This document shows, piece after piece, positions 5,899 to 13,000 of a stretch of DNA of 18,545 bases. Location of the stretch: contig QIGJ01000364.1 in assembly GCA_003229995.1 (NCBI GenBank), positions 1-18,545 of the forward strand, read 5' to 3'. This DNA comes from Gammaproteobacteria bacterium. Lineage in GTDB: Bacteria; Pseudomonadota; Gammaproteobacteria; SZUA-152. Position 1 is the stretch's first letter. Each line of letters opens with the position of its first letter. The notes beneath the pieces were generated by a model. It saw nothing but the letters and a program-made list of their open reading frames with translations, searched no databases and was not told the DNA's origin. Position numbers and translations under genes: made by a program.

Positions 5899-6406
5899 AA
5901 ATGCTGTTGGTTCGCGCTTATTGGTGATTGTTTGCTGTTTGTTTTTAACTGCTGGATGTTTGTTGCCGCCTGATGGCGTTTTAAAAGTGGGTACGATTGC
6001 GCCGGAAATTGAAACGAAAACGCTGAGCGATGTGGGTGGTGATTTAAGTCGGATTACCAGTTATCGTTATCCTGATGAACGCATGTACGAATTGTCTATT
6101 AAAGAAGCTTTATCGATGGGCAAACCTATTTTGGTTGAGTTCGCAACGCCAGGGCATTGTACGGTTTGTGATAAACAGTTGCAGATGTTGAAGGCGCTGA
6201 TGGTGAAATATGAAGGGGAAGTGTTGTTTCTGCATATGGATCAGTATTACAATCCAGAGGCGTTTATTTCGTTTGATGTACGCGGAGACCCTTGGACTTT
6301 TGTGATTGGTGCGGATCGAGTGGTTCAATTTAAACGAGCTGGACGTATGCTTTATAAAGAACTAACCACGGTAATAGACAAGGCGTTGGCTGTAGAGCAA
6401 GGTTAA
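5891..6406 (+). CDS. Thioredoxin-fold lipoprotein
   Basis: The product is 171 aa from ATG 5891, behind GGGAGAAG and overlapping the previous stop by 8 bp. The N-terminus has a lipoprotein signal (RLLVIVCCLFLTAGC; lipobox LTAGC, Cys 23). The thioredoxin domain has the active-site segment VEFATPGHCTVCDKQ (CxxC at 90-93) and the later GDPWTFVIG, supplying the cis-proline loop. The CTVC dipeptide and a PGH lead-in differ from thioredoxin (WCGPC) and from typical TlpA/ResA. Anchored thioredoxins beside cytochromes usually reduce apocytochrome heme-site cysteines or help copper insertion; in this operon it may mature the monoheme cytochrome or the oxidase-like partner. The stop codon lies in the target duplication of the MITE that follows. 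Confidence 0.8.
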   Translation: MSRNAVGSRLLVIVCCLFLTAGCLLPPDGVLKVGTIAPEIETKTLSDVGGDLSRITSYRYPDERMYELSIKEALSMGKPILVEFATPGHCTVCDKQLQMLKALMVKYEGEVLFLHMDQYYNPEAFISFDVRGDPWTFVIGADRVVQFKRAGRMLYKELTTVIDKALAVEQG

Positions 6407-6407
6407 A

Positions 6408-6580
6408 GTAAGCGTTCAGTCCCATTCTGATGTTATCAGTTCAAGGCGAAAAATGTGAGTTTATGCCGAACAGGATGTTCAAATGCCGTGTAGCACACAG
6501 GGATGTGCGGAAGCGGTCAAGTGTAAATGATTATTTTTTAACGTAGAAATGGTGACAACAGGAGGGGCCTGAACGGTTAC
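6408..6580 (+). mobile_element. MITE copy C, 173 bp, with near-perfect 8-bp target duplication
   Basis: The left end GTAAGCGTTCAG (6408-6419) and right end CTGAACGGTTAC (6569-6580) are inverted repeats that stay recognisable for about 25 bp. Flanks AGGTTAAA (6400-6407) and AGGTTAGA (6581-6588) match at 7 of 8 bases, as expected for an 8-bp target duplication with one later change. It is the longest undisturbed copy and the reference for the others; it carries about 52 bp more interior than copy E. There is no open frame of note. The GTAAGCG end plus 8-bp duplication fits the IS66 family pattern. Confidence 0.88.
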
Positions 6581-6611
6581 AGGTTAGAGACGGATTGCGT
6601 GGTAAAGGTTT

Positions 6612-7067
6612 ATGGCAAAAGAAAAAAAAAGCACTTTGGTGCAGGATAAAAAAGGTATGTGGTGGGATCTGGCATTGTATGTGCCTACCGTGATTTTTTT
6701 ACTGTCGATAGGTTTCCAGATGTGGTACACCTCGGATAGGAATTGGTCGTATCCCATTGTGTTTATGGCAACGTTCTTCTTTTTAACGGGGGCTAACCGG
6801 ATTCTTAAGACACGTATGATGATATTGCCTTCTTCTGCAGTTTCGATTGATGCCAATAAACAGCGTATTGTAATGCAGTTACGTAGTGGAGTGGCTTCCG
6901 AGTTGGTTAAAGGAGTCAGATATTTTCCAGACATGGTAGGGAAAAGCTTTGCGCTAACAGGTTTTGATCTCAGCGGTAAAAAACAACAGTTTGTGTTTCA
7001 TAAAGGGCAGTTTGAAAGTGAAGCCGAATTTAAAGACATGCGTGATTTTTTAAGAGTGTATGGTTAA
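6612..7067 (+). CDS. Two-helix membrane protein of unknown function
   Basis: The product is 151 aa. A charged start (MAKEKKSTLVQDKKG) is followed by two close hydrophobic helices (about 19-37 and 47-61) and a C-terminal soluble part of about 85 residues rich in beta-type segments (SAVSIDANKQRIVMQL, FALTGFDLSGKKQQFVFHKGQF). The two-helix-plus-small-domain plan resembles bacterial PH-like/YdbT-type membrane proteins, but I do not recognise the family. ATG at 6612 follows GGTAAAGGTTT; the Shine-Dalgarno is close and weak. MITE copy C sits between this gene and the thioredoxin-like gene, so it may once have been a fourth member of that operon. Confidence 0.65.
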   Translation: MAKEKKSTLVQDKKGMWWDLALYVPTVIFLLSIGFQMWYTSDRNWSYPIVFMATFFFLTGANRILKTRMMILPSSAVSIDANKQRIVMQLRSGVASELVKGVRYFPDMVGKSFALTGFDLSGKKQQFVFHKGQFESEAEFKDMRDFLRVYG

Positions 7068-7142
7068 ATGAACGCTCATGAAGTAAGCTGAAAAAATCGT
7101 CAGCGGCCCCCATTAATAATTTCTATCTGTCGCACATAAAAA

Positions 7143-7218
7143 ATTCCGTACCGTTTTCAAAAAAGCACTTTTATACAGGCACAAGTGCGCCTCTTAAACT
7201 ACAGAAATGGTACGTAAT
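7143..7218. repeat. Small inverted-repeat element upstream of sbtA
   Basis: ATTCCGTACCGTTTTC (7143-7158) pairs with GAAATGGTACGTAAT (7204-7218) with a few mismatches. An inner hairpin GCACTT/AAGTGC (7165-7170/7183-7188) lies roughly at the same centre. It is not related in sequence to the MITE copies. It may be a separate miniature element or a regulatory/terminator structure after the 151-aa gene. Confidence 0.4.
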
Positions 7219-7246
7219 AACTTCGTCATGTGGGGTTGAGTTCGTC

Positions 7247-7361
7247 TTTGCTCGTTCTGATGGAGCAAATTGAACCTATAGGCCAAAGCGAAAAATGTGA
7301 ATGTACCTGTGTAAATGATCATTTTTTAACGCCGAATTGGTGGCTCTCACTGAATCATGAA
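7247..7361 (+). mobile_element. MITE copy D, degenerate, directly upstream of sbtA
   Basis: The core (GCGAAAAATGTGA, GTGTAAATGATCATTTTTTA, ACGCCGAATTGGTG) matches copies C and E closely, while both ends have drifted (CGTTCTGATGGAGC on the left, CTCACTGAATCATG on the right). Like copy E it lacks the ~52-bp central block. Boundaries are approximate and no target duplication was found. It ends about 50 bp before the sbtA start, so it may contribute to that gene's promoter region. Confidence 0.65.
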
Positions 7362-7411
7362 ATTGAAAAAGCTGCACTATTCGTTTACACCCTTTTTTAG
7401 GATTTAAGTTT

Positions 7412-8350
7412 ATGTCACTGGACCCTGTTGTACTCTTTTTTATGCTTGGTTTGGCTGCTGGCTTGATGCGGGCAGAGATGCGTTTGCCGCCGGCGATATA
7501 CGAGTTTCTCAGTATTATTTTGTTGCTTGCCATCGGGCTGAAGGGGGGGATTGAACTATCCAAACAGTCATTCGGTGATTTACTGCCTGACATAGGCGCA
7601 GTATTGCTAATGGGCTTTGTGTTACCGCTTCTTGCTTTTCCAATACTGCGTTATATTGGGCGATTAAAGAAAGTCGACGCTGCATCTGTGGCAGCACATT
7701 ATGGCTCGGTTAGTGTCGGTACCTATGCCGTGGCGGTCGCTTATCTGGCGTCTCAAGACATTACTTTTGAAGCCTATATGCCATTATTTCTGGTGATACT
7801 GGAAGTTCCTGCCATATTGGTCGGTATTATTTTGGTTCGGGGTATTTCAAAAAAAACTCAGTGGGGAGCATTGTCACATGAAGTGTTTCTGGGCAAAAGT
7901 ATTGTGTTGCTACTCGGTGGTCTGCTGATAGGTTGGATAGCCGGAGCTGAAAGTATTGAAAGCATAGGTGGTTTATTTTTTGACCCATTTAAAGGTATAT
8001 TAGCACTATTTCTTTTGGAAATGGGGTTGATTGCAGCAAGCCAAGTGGGGAGTTTGCGGCGTTATGGGGTCTTTTTGCTGAGTTTTGGTATTATTTTTCC
8101 GATTTTTTCGGCCTGTATTGGTGCTGGACTTGGGTTGATGTTGGAGCTTTCAATAGGTGGTACAGTGTTACTGGCGACCCTGGCGGCGAGTGCTTCCTAC
8201 ATTGCGGTGCCGGCGGCAATGCGTATTGCTCTGCCGGAAGCGAATCCTACCTTATCACTGACGGCTTCGCTCGGTGTAACCTTTCCTTTCAACATTATTT
8301 TCGGTATTCCGTTGTACCATAAGTTGACGGAATACATTTATGGGATATGA
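7412..8350 (+). CDS. sbtA: SbtA-type sodium-dependent bicarbonate transporter
   Basis: The product is 312 aa, almost entirely hydrophobic, with about ten helices in two halves. Family-typical segments are the start DPVVLFFMLGLAAGLMRAEM, LPPAIYEFLSIILLLAIGLKGG, AAHYGSVSVGTYAVA and the second-half equivalent AASASYIAVPAAMRIALPEANP. In cyanobacteria SbtA imports bicarbonate with sodium across the inner membrane for carbon concentration; family members in chemoautotrophic proteobacteria probably do the same. AGGA lies about ten bases before ATG 7412. The central cytosolic linker between halves (RGISKKTQWG) is short. An SbtB-like PII gene follows at 8708, separated by MITE copy E. Carbon uptake is the likely role; substrate specificity is inferred. 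Confidence 0.9.
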   Translation: MSLDPVVLFFMLGLAAGLMRAEMRLPPAIYEFLSIILLLAIGLKGGIELSKQSFGDLLPDIGAVLLMGFVLPLLAFPILRYIGRLKKVDAASVAAHYGSVSVGTYAVAVAYLASQDITFEAYMPLFLVILEVPAILVGIILVRGISKKTQWGALSHEVFLGKSIVLLLGGLLIGWIAGAESIESIGGLFFDPFKGILALFLLEMGLIAASQVGSLRRYGVFLLSFGIIFPIFSACIGAGLGLMLELSIGGTVLLATLAASASYIAVPAAMRIALPEANPTLSLTASLGVTFPFNIIFGIPLYHKLTEYIYGI

Positions 8351-8364
8351 ATAAGGCTGAAATA

Positions 8365-8379
8365 CCGTATAGTATACGG
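8365..8379. other. Short perfect palindrome after sbtA
   Basis: CCGTATA-G-TATACGG lies 14 bases after the sbtA stop. It could be a hairpin protecting the sbtA transcript end or an operator. It is not followed by a T run, so it is not a classical terminator. Confidence 0.3.
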
Positions 8380-8511
8380 AAATGGTTTTGGGTAAGTTAT
8401 TGTTTTTAAAAAAAGAAATAGAGGAGTGTGGGAGTGGGTTGAGTACCAAATTTCCAAGTTTTATATTTTAGTGATACAGAATCAGTGATGGTGAGTGCGA
8501 TAATGTAAAGT

Positions 8512-8632
8512 GTAACCGTTCAGAGCCCTTCTGGAATTTATCAGTTCAAGGCGAAAAATGTGAGTTTACAAGTGTAAATGATCATTTTTTAACGCAGAAA
8601 TGGTGAATTCCAGAAGGGCTCTGAACGGTTAC
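8512..8632 (+). mobile_element. MITE copy E, 121 bp, perfect inverted ends and perfect 8-bp target duplication
   Basis: The 27-bp ends are exact reverse complements (GTAACCGTTCAGAGCCCTTC... at 8512-8538 against 8606-8632). The flanks TGTAAAGT (8504-8511) and TGTAAAGT (8633-8640) are an identical 8-bp direct repeat. The interior is the common MITE core with AAATGATCATTT in the middle. It has no coding capacity, so transposition must have relied on a transposase in trans. Perfect ends and duplication point to a recent insertion. It splits sbtA from the sbtB-like gene, and its transcript would form a strong hairpin that may lower read-through. Confidence 0.95.
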
Positions 8633-8707
8633 TGTAAAGTTGTTGACTGCAAGACAACGCTTCGTCGCTTTTGCCAATATATCGCATGACCTTGGAGGAT
8701 GATGTAC

Positions 8708-9010
8708 ATGACTAATAATATCTGCAAACAAATAACAATTATCACAGAATCTGCGTTGGAACACCGTTTGACGGACGATATCCAGCGGCTGGGTGCTCAC
8801 GGCTACACTATTACCAATGCTCGAGGCAAAGGCCATCGAGGCGTGCGTAATGCGGACTGGAGCACCAGCAGTAACATCCGTGTCGAAGTGGTGTGTGGTG
8901 CGTCGGTAGCTATCGCTATTACAGAGCATTTTAAAGAACACTATTTCGAAAACTACGCGATGATTTTATTTACTAGCGATGTAGAAGTGATGCGCTCGGA
9001 AAAGTTCTGA
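8708..9010 (+). CDS. SbtB-like PII-family regulator
   Basis: The product is 100 aa. ATG 8708 is preferred over ATGs at 8699 and 8702 because GGAGG at 8694-8698 is then nine bases upstream. The fold is PII-type: QITIITES strand, helix, GAHGYTITNARGKGHRG (T-loop entry with the GKG.R signature of SbtB), NIRVEVVC strand, helix, and ENYAMILFTSDVEVMR. SbtB binds adenine nucleotides including cAMP and controls SbtA. This protein ends at SEKF and lacks the C-terminal cysteine-containing loop found in cyanobacterial SbtB, so any redox or apyrase switching there is absent. Position downstream of sbtA supports a partnership, although MITE copy E now separates them. Confidence 0.82.
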   Translation: MTNNICKQITIITESALEHRLTDDIQRLGAHGYTITNARGKGHRGVRNADWSTSSNIRVEVVCGASVAIAITEHFKEHYFENYAMILFTSDVEVMRSEKF

Positions 9011-9074
9011 GGCAAGAAAAAAATGAACAACAGAATAGAGTATTGCGGGCAGTGCGGTGTTCGAAAGCGTTGCG

Positions 9075-9176
9075 CTATAGGCTTTCAGATAATTAGATAT
9101 ATTTTTCATTGTATAATATTGAAAAACCAAATAGTTAAAATACAAAAAGTGTAATTAATTATCTGAACGTCTATAG
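9075..9176. repeat. 102-bp palindromic repeat (family 2), complete copy
   Basis: CTATAGGCTTTCAGATAATTA (written as arms: CTATAG at 9075, TTCAGATAATTA at 9084-9095) mirrors TAATTATCTGAA...CTATAG (9156-9176) with two mismatches over 21 bp. The right arm and some bases before it recur at 64-88. The outer CTATAG could hide a TA target duplication as made by IS630/mariner-type elements; no longer duplication is visible. It abuts the stop codon of the gene at 9177-9503. Confidence 0.65.
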
Positions 9177-9503
9177 TTATATAAATAGCAGAAACAGGCC
9201 CACCGAAACAGCTAATGTAATATAACCTACAATATACCAAAAACCATTTTTCAATAGTGCTTCATTTAATGCTCCGTAGCTAGGAGACAATATGTTGGTT
9301 AATACATCAGGTTTCATAAAGCATGCTATTGATATTAATGGCATTGTTAAAATAAATATAACCCCAGTACCTACACGTTGCACTTGAAAGCTTAAATTTT
9401 TTGCTCGCATAAAATTAGGTAATAAATTTTCTAAATCAAGTAAAAAAAATATATACAGAACTAAAAAAACCAATCCTAAATAAAAGTGAAATATTTTTGC
9501 CAT
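9177..9503 (-). CDS. AT-rich three-helix membrane protein, unknown function
   Basis: The product is 108 aa, hydrophobic throughout, with helices at about 5-24, 45-63 and 88-108 and a small polar link (LENLLPNFMRAKNLSFQVQRVG) between the first two. I recognise no family. It is much more AT-rich than the cus genes beside it, suggesting another origin. Its stop is immediately next to the repeat at 9075-9176. A 30-bp motif 33 bases before its start is shared with the region before the cus operon, suggesting co-regulation with copper efflux genes. ATG 9503 follows GTGAG at a reasonable distance. Confidence 0.6.
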   Translation of the reverse strand: MAKIFHFYLGLVFLVLYIFFLLDLENLLPNFMRAKNLSFQVQRVGTGVIFILTMPLISIACFMKPDVLTNILSPSYGALNEALLKNGFWYIVGYITLAVSVGLFLLFI

Positions 9504-9535
9504 TTATTTACTCACTTCAGGGTGAACATGTTGAT

Positions 9536-9565
9536 ATACCCATAGCGTTTGAGATTTAGGTGTCA
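9536..9565 (-). promoter_or_regulatory. Shared 30-bp motif upstream of the 108-aa membrane gene
   Basis: Read on the minus strand it is TGACACCTAAATCTCAAACG then CTATGGGTAT, matching 26 of 30 bases with the motif at 16158-16187 before the cus operon. Both lie 33-35 bases from a start codon and point the same way. GTGACA and TATATC at its ends resemble -35 and -10 hexamers but are spaced further apart than usual (22 bp), as at activator-dependent promoters or when an operator fills the gap. Confidence 0.55.
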
Positions 9566-9576
9566 CGGAACGCTCA

Positions 9577-9903
9577 CTAAATTTCACCATCCTTAACTTC
9601 ATTTTTTGTTCTGATCCGGTAAAGTTTTTCTACCGGTAGTATCGCTACGATGCCATCCCCTTCCATATCAAGGCTGGCTGCATCCATGATGGCTTGAGCC
9701 GTCACTTCAGCATCCTTTTCTTCTAAAAACAGCTCAATACGGGCGTGGTTTGTTAGCCAGTCCTTGGCATAAAAATCAGCGTATTCACCATAGCCTTTTA
9801 CCTTGGAGAGACTGAGTCCCTTAACTCCTAATTCCTGTAACTTATGCTCTACTTTATCCAACAGCTCAAAGCGAAATATTGCCGTTATTTTTCGATAGTT
9901 CAT
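9577..9903 (-). CDS. PII-like protein of the metal-efflux-linked type (PII-NG)
   Basis: The product is 108 aa from ATG 9903 (GGAG nine bases upstream). ATG 9930, behind a stronger GGAGGGG, would add nine residues (MTNNLERRT) and is a real alternative. PII features are ITAIFRFELLDKVEHKLQELGVKGLSLSKVKGYGEY (residues 6-41), strand RIELFLEE, GDGIVAILPVEKLYRIRT near the end, where canonical PII has GDGKIFV.PVE...RIRTGE. The T-loop region (YADFYAKDWLTNH) is short and lacks the canonical uridylylated Tyr context. A PII group encoded beside CusA/CzcA pumps is known; its effector and target are not established. It follows cusA after about 100 bases on the same strand, so it is probably co-transcribed and could sense nucleotide or metal state for the pump. 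Confidence 0.8.
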   Translation of the reverse strand: MNYRKITAIFRFELLDKVEHKLQELGVKGLSLSKVKGYGEYADFYAKDWLTNHARIELFLEEKDAEVTAQAIMDAASLDMEGDGIVAILPVEKLYRIRTKNEVKDGEI

Positions 9904-10005
9904 GGTTCGTCGCTCCAGGTTATTTGTCATTTCCAGGCCCCTCCAGTAATTGGGTAAGAAGGCTAAATCCTCAACTCCGAAAGTCATGGATAGGCTTCTC
10001 TGTTT

Positions 10006-13000
10006 TCAGTTTTTCGCCAGTTTATGCTCCATTTGCTCTTCCTCTTGCTCTTCCTCTTGCTCTTCTTTATTTTTACGCATTTGAGTTTTCTCTCTCATCT
10101 GCAACACCCAGCCATAGATGACCGGCAATACCACTAGTGACAAGACGGTGGTGGTCACCATGCCACCCACCATAGGCGCAGCGATGCGCTGCATCACAGA
10201 AGACCCTGTGCCACTGCCCAGCATAATGGGTAATAGGCCTGCGGTAACAGCAACCGCCGTCATGACGATAGGCCGCACGCGTTCAGAGGTGCCAATTCGA
10301 ACACCCTCCATGATTTCGGCCGGGGTCAAAATAATAAAACGGCTCTGCTCTCTCTTCGCCTTTGCCTCGCGTCGCCGTGCGATCTCCTGGTCGATAAAGG
10401 TAAGCACCAGCACACCAATCTCTGCAGCCACCCCAGCCAGCGCGATAAAACCCACCGCAACCGCAACCGACATATTGAAGCCATACCAGTAGATAAGCCA
10501 GATGCCGCCCACCAGTGCAAAGGGCACCGATAACAACACCACAATCGGTGTACTGATGTTGCCAAAATTAAAATAGAGCAGCAGAAAAATCAGCAGCAGG
10601 GTCGCTGGCACCACTACTTTAAGCCGCGCGTTCGCCCGCTCCATATATTCAAACTGCCCCGACCAGGTGACCGTATAACCGGGGGGGATCTCCACCTGTT
10701 CAGCCAGCACTTTTTTGGCATTTGCGACATAGCCGCCAATATCACTGTTTTTGATATCGATATAGAGCCAGGCATTGAGGATCGCATTTTCACTCTTGAT
10801 GACAGGTGCGCCGCGTCGTTCAACGATCTCTGCCACTTGTGCCAGCGGAATTTGCGCGCCCGAAGGGGTGGGAATCAATATCCGCGCCAGGCTTTCGGGC
10901 GAATCACGAAACTCACGAGGATAACGCAAGTTAACCGGGTAGCGTTCCAGCCCTTCTACCGTGTAGGTAACATTCATGCCTCCCACCGCTGAGCTGATTG
11001 TATTTTGCACATCGCCTACCGTCAGACCATAACGCGCGGCTTTTTTTCGGTCGATATCAAAATCGATAAAATAGCCGCCCACCGCCCGATCAGCAAATGC
11101 CGAGAGGGTATCGGGAATGGTCTTCATTGCAGTCTCGATCTCTTTCGAAATGCGTGCCAGCTCATTCAGGTTGGGGCCGCTGACTTTAATGCCTATGGGG
11201 GTTTTGATGCCGGTCGAAAGCATATCGATACGGGTTTTGATCGGCATTGTCCAGGCGTTAGCCAGCCCAGGAAAGCGGATCGCTTTGTCCATCTCCGACA
11301 TCAATGTCTTCATCGACTTGTCAGGATCAGGCCACTCTTCACGCGGCTTCAGCCGGGCAATACTTTCCATCATCGACAACGAGGCGGGGTCCGTTGCCGT
11401 TTCAGCACGCCCCACCTTACCAAATACCGTTTCGACTTCAGGAAAACTTTTGAGTATTTTATCGGTCTGCTGCAACAGTTCTTTTGCTTTGGTGATGGAG
11501 ATACCGGGGAAAGTGGTAGGCATATAGAGTACATCACCTTCATCCAGCGGCGGCATAAACTCGCTGCCCAATTTAGACAGCGGATACCAAGTCCCTGCCA
11601 GCAAAATTACCGCGCCGATCAGCGTCACTTTACGCCAGTTCATGGCGGCTCTAAGCGCCGGGGTGTGCAAAAAATGGAGTGCCCGGTTCACTGGGTTTTT
11701 CGCCTCGGGCATGATCTTGCCACGAATAAACCATCCCATCAACAACGGCACCAGTGTTATCGCCAACAGGGCTGCGGCCGCCATCGAATAGGTACTGGTG
11801 AAAGCCAGTGGCGCAAAAAGACGACCCTCCTGCCCCTGCAAGGTAAAGATCGACAAATAGGATACGGTGATAATCAACAGAGAGAAAAAGAGTGCAGGCC
11901 CCACCTCTTTAGCCGCCGCGGTAGTAGCCGCCCAGCGCTCCTTCGTGGTTAGTTCGGATCCTTTTTTATTGCCCGCCTGCTCCAGATGTTTGTGAGCATT
12001 TTCAATCATCACTATCGCTCCATCGACCATCGCACCAATGGTGATGGCGATTCCACCCAGTGACATGATGTTGGCGTTAAGCCCCTGCCAGCGCATCGCC
12101 AGAAAAGCCAGTAAAATGCCTATTGGGAGCGCAACAATCGCCACCAGTGCCGAACGGGCATGCATCAGAAAAATAATGCAGACGAGGCTAACCACAAAAA
12201 ATTCTTCGATTAATTTTTCAGTCAGATTTTCCACTGCCCGCTCGATCAGCGAACCACGATCATAGGTGGTTACAATTTCGACCCCTTCGGGCAACCCCTT
12301 GCTCAGCTCCGCCAGCTTTGCCCGTACTCCTTCAATTGTCGCCAGCGCATTTTCACCAAAACGCATAATGACAATGCCGCCTACCACTTCGCCTTCACCA
12401 TCCAGCTCCGCCAGACCACGTCGTAACTCGGGGCCGATATGGACATGGGCGATATCCTGGATGCGAATCGGAGTGCCATCGGCATTGGCACCGACGGGAA
12501 TTTCATTGAGATCATCGATACCTTGAATATAACCTCGTCCGCGCACCATGTATTCGGTCTCCGACATTTCGATCAACTTGCCGCCGACATCGTTGTTTGA
12601 CGTTTTGATGGCATGTTTTACTTTGGATAGCGGGATGTTGTAGGCCAGCAACGCATTGGGATCGACCTCTACCTGATACTGTTTAACATATCCCCCCAGA
12701 GCGGCTACTTCAGCGACACCGGGCACCGTCTGCAGTGGATAGCGCAGATACCAGTCCTGAATCGAACGCAGTTGTGAAAGGTCATGACGGCCTGTTTTAT
12801 CGACCAGTGCATATTCGTAGATCCACCCCACGCCGGTCGCATCAGGGCCTAGTACGGGGTTGGTGCCTTCAGGCAAGCGATCGCCCACATAGTTAAGCGC
12901 CTCCAGCACCCGTGATCGCGCCCAGTATATATCGGTGCCATCTTCAAAAATAATATAGACAAAGGAGTAACCAAAAAAGGAGTAGCCTCGCACAATGCTG

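Noticed and set aside
11005-11952. 315-aa plus-strand open frame
   Set aside because: Antisense to cusA; composition (many His, Arg, Gln) is typical of a shadow frame and cusA is unmistakable.
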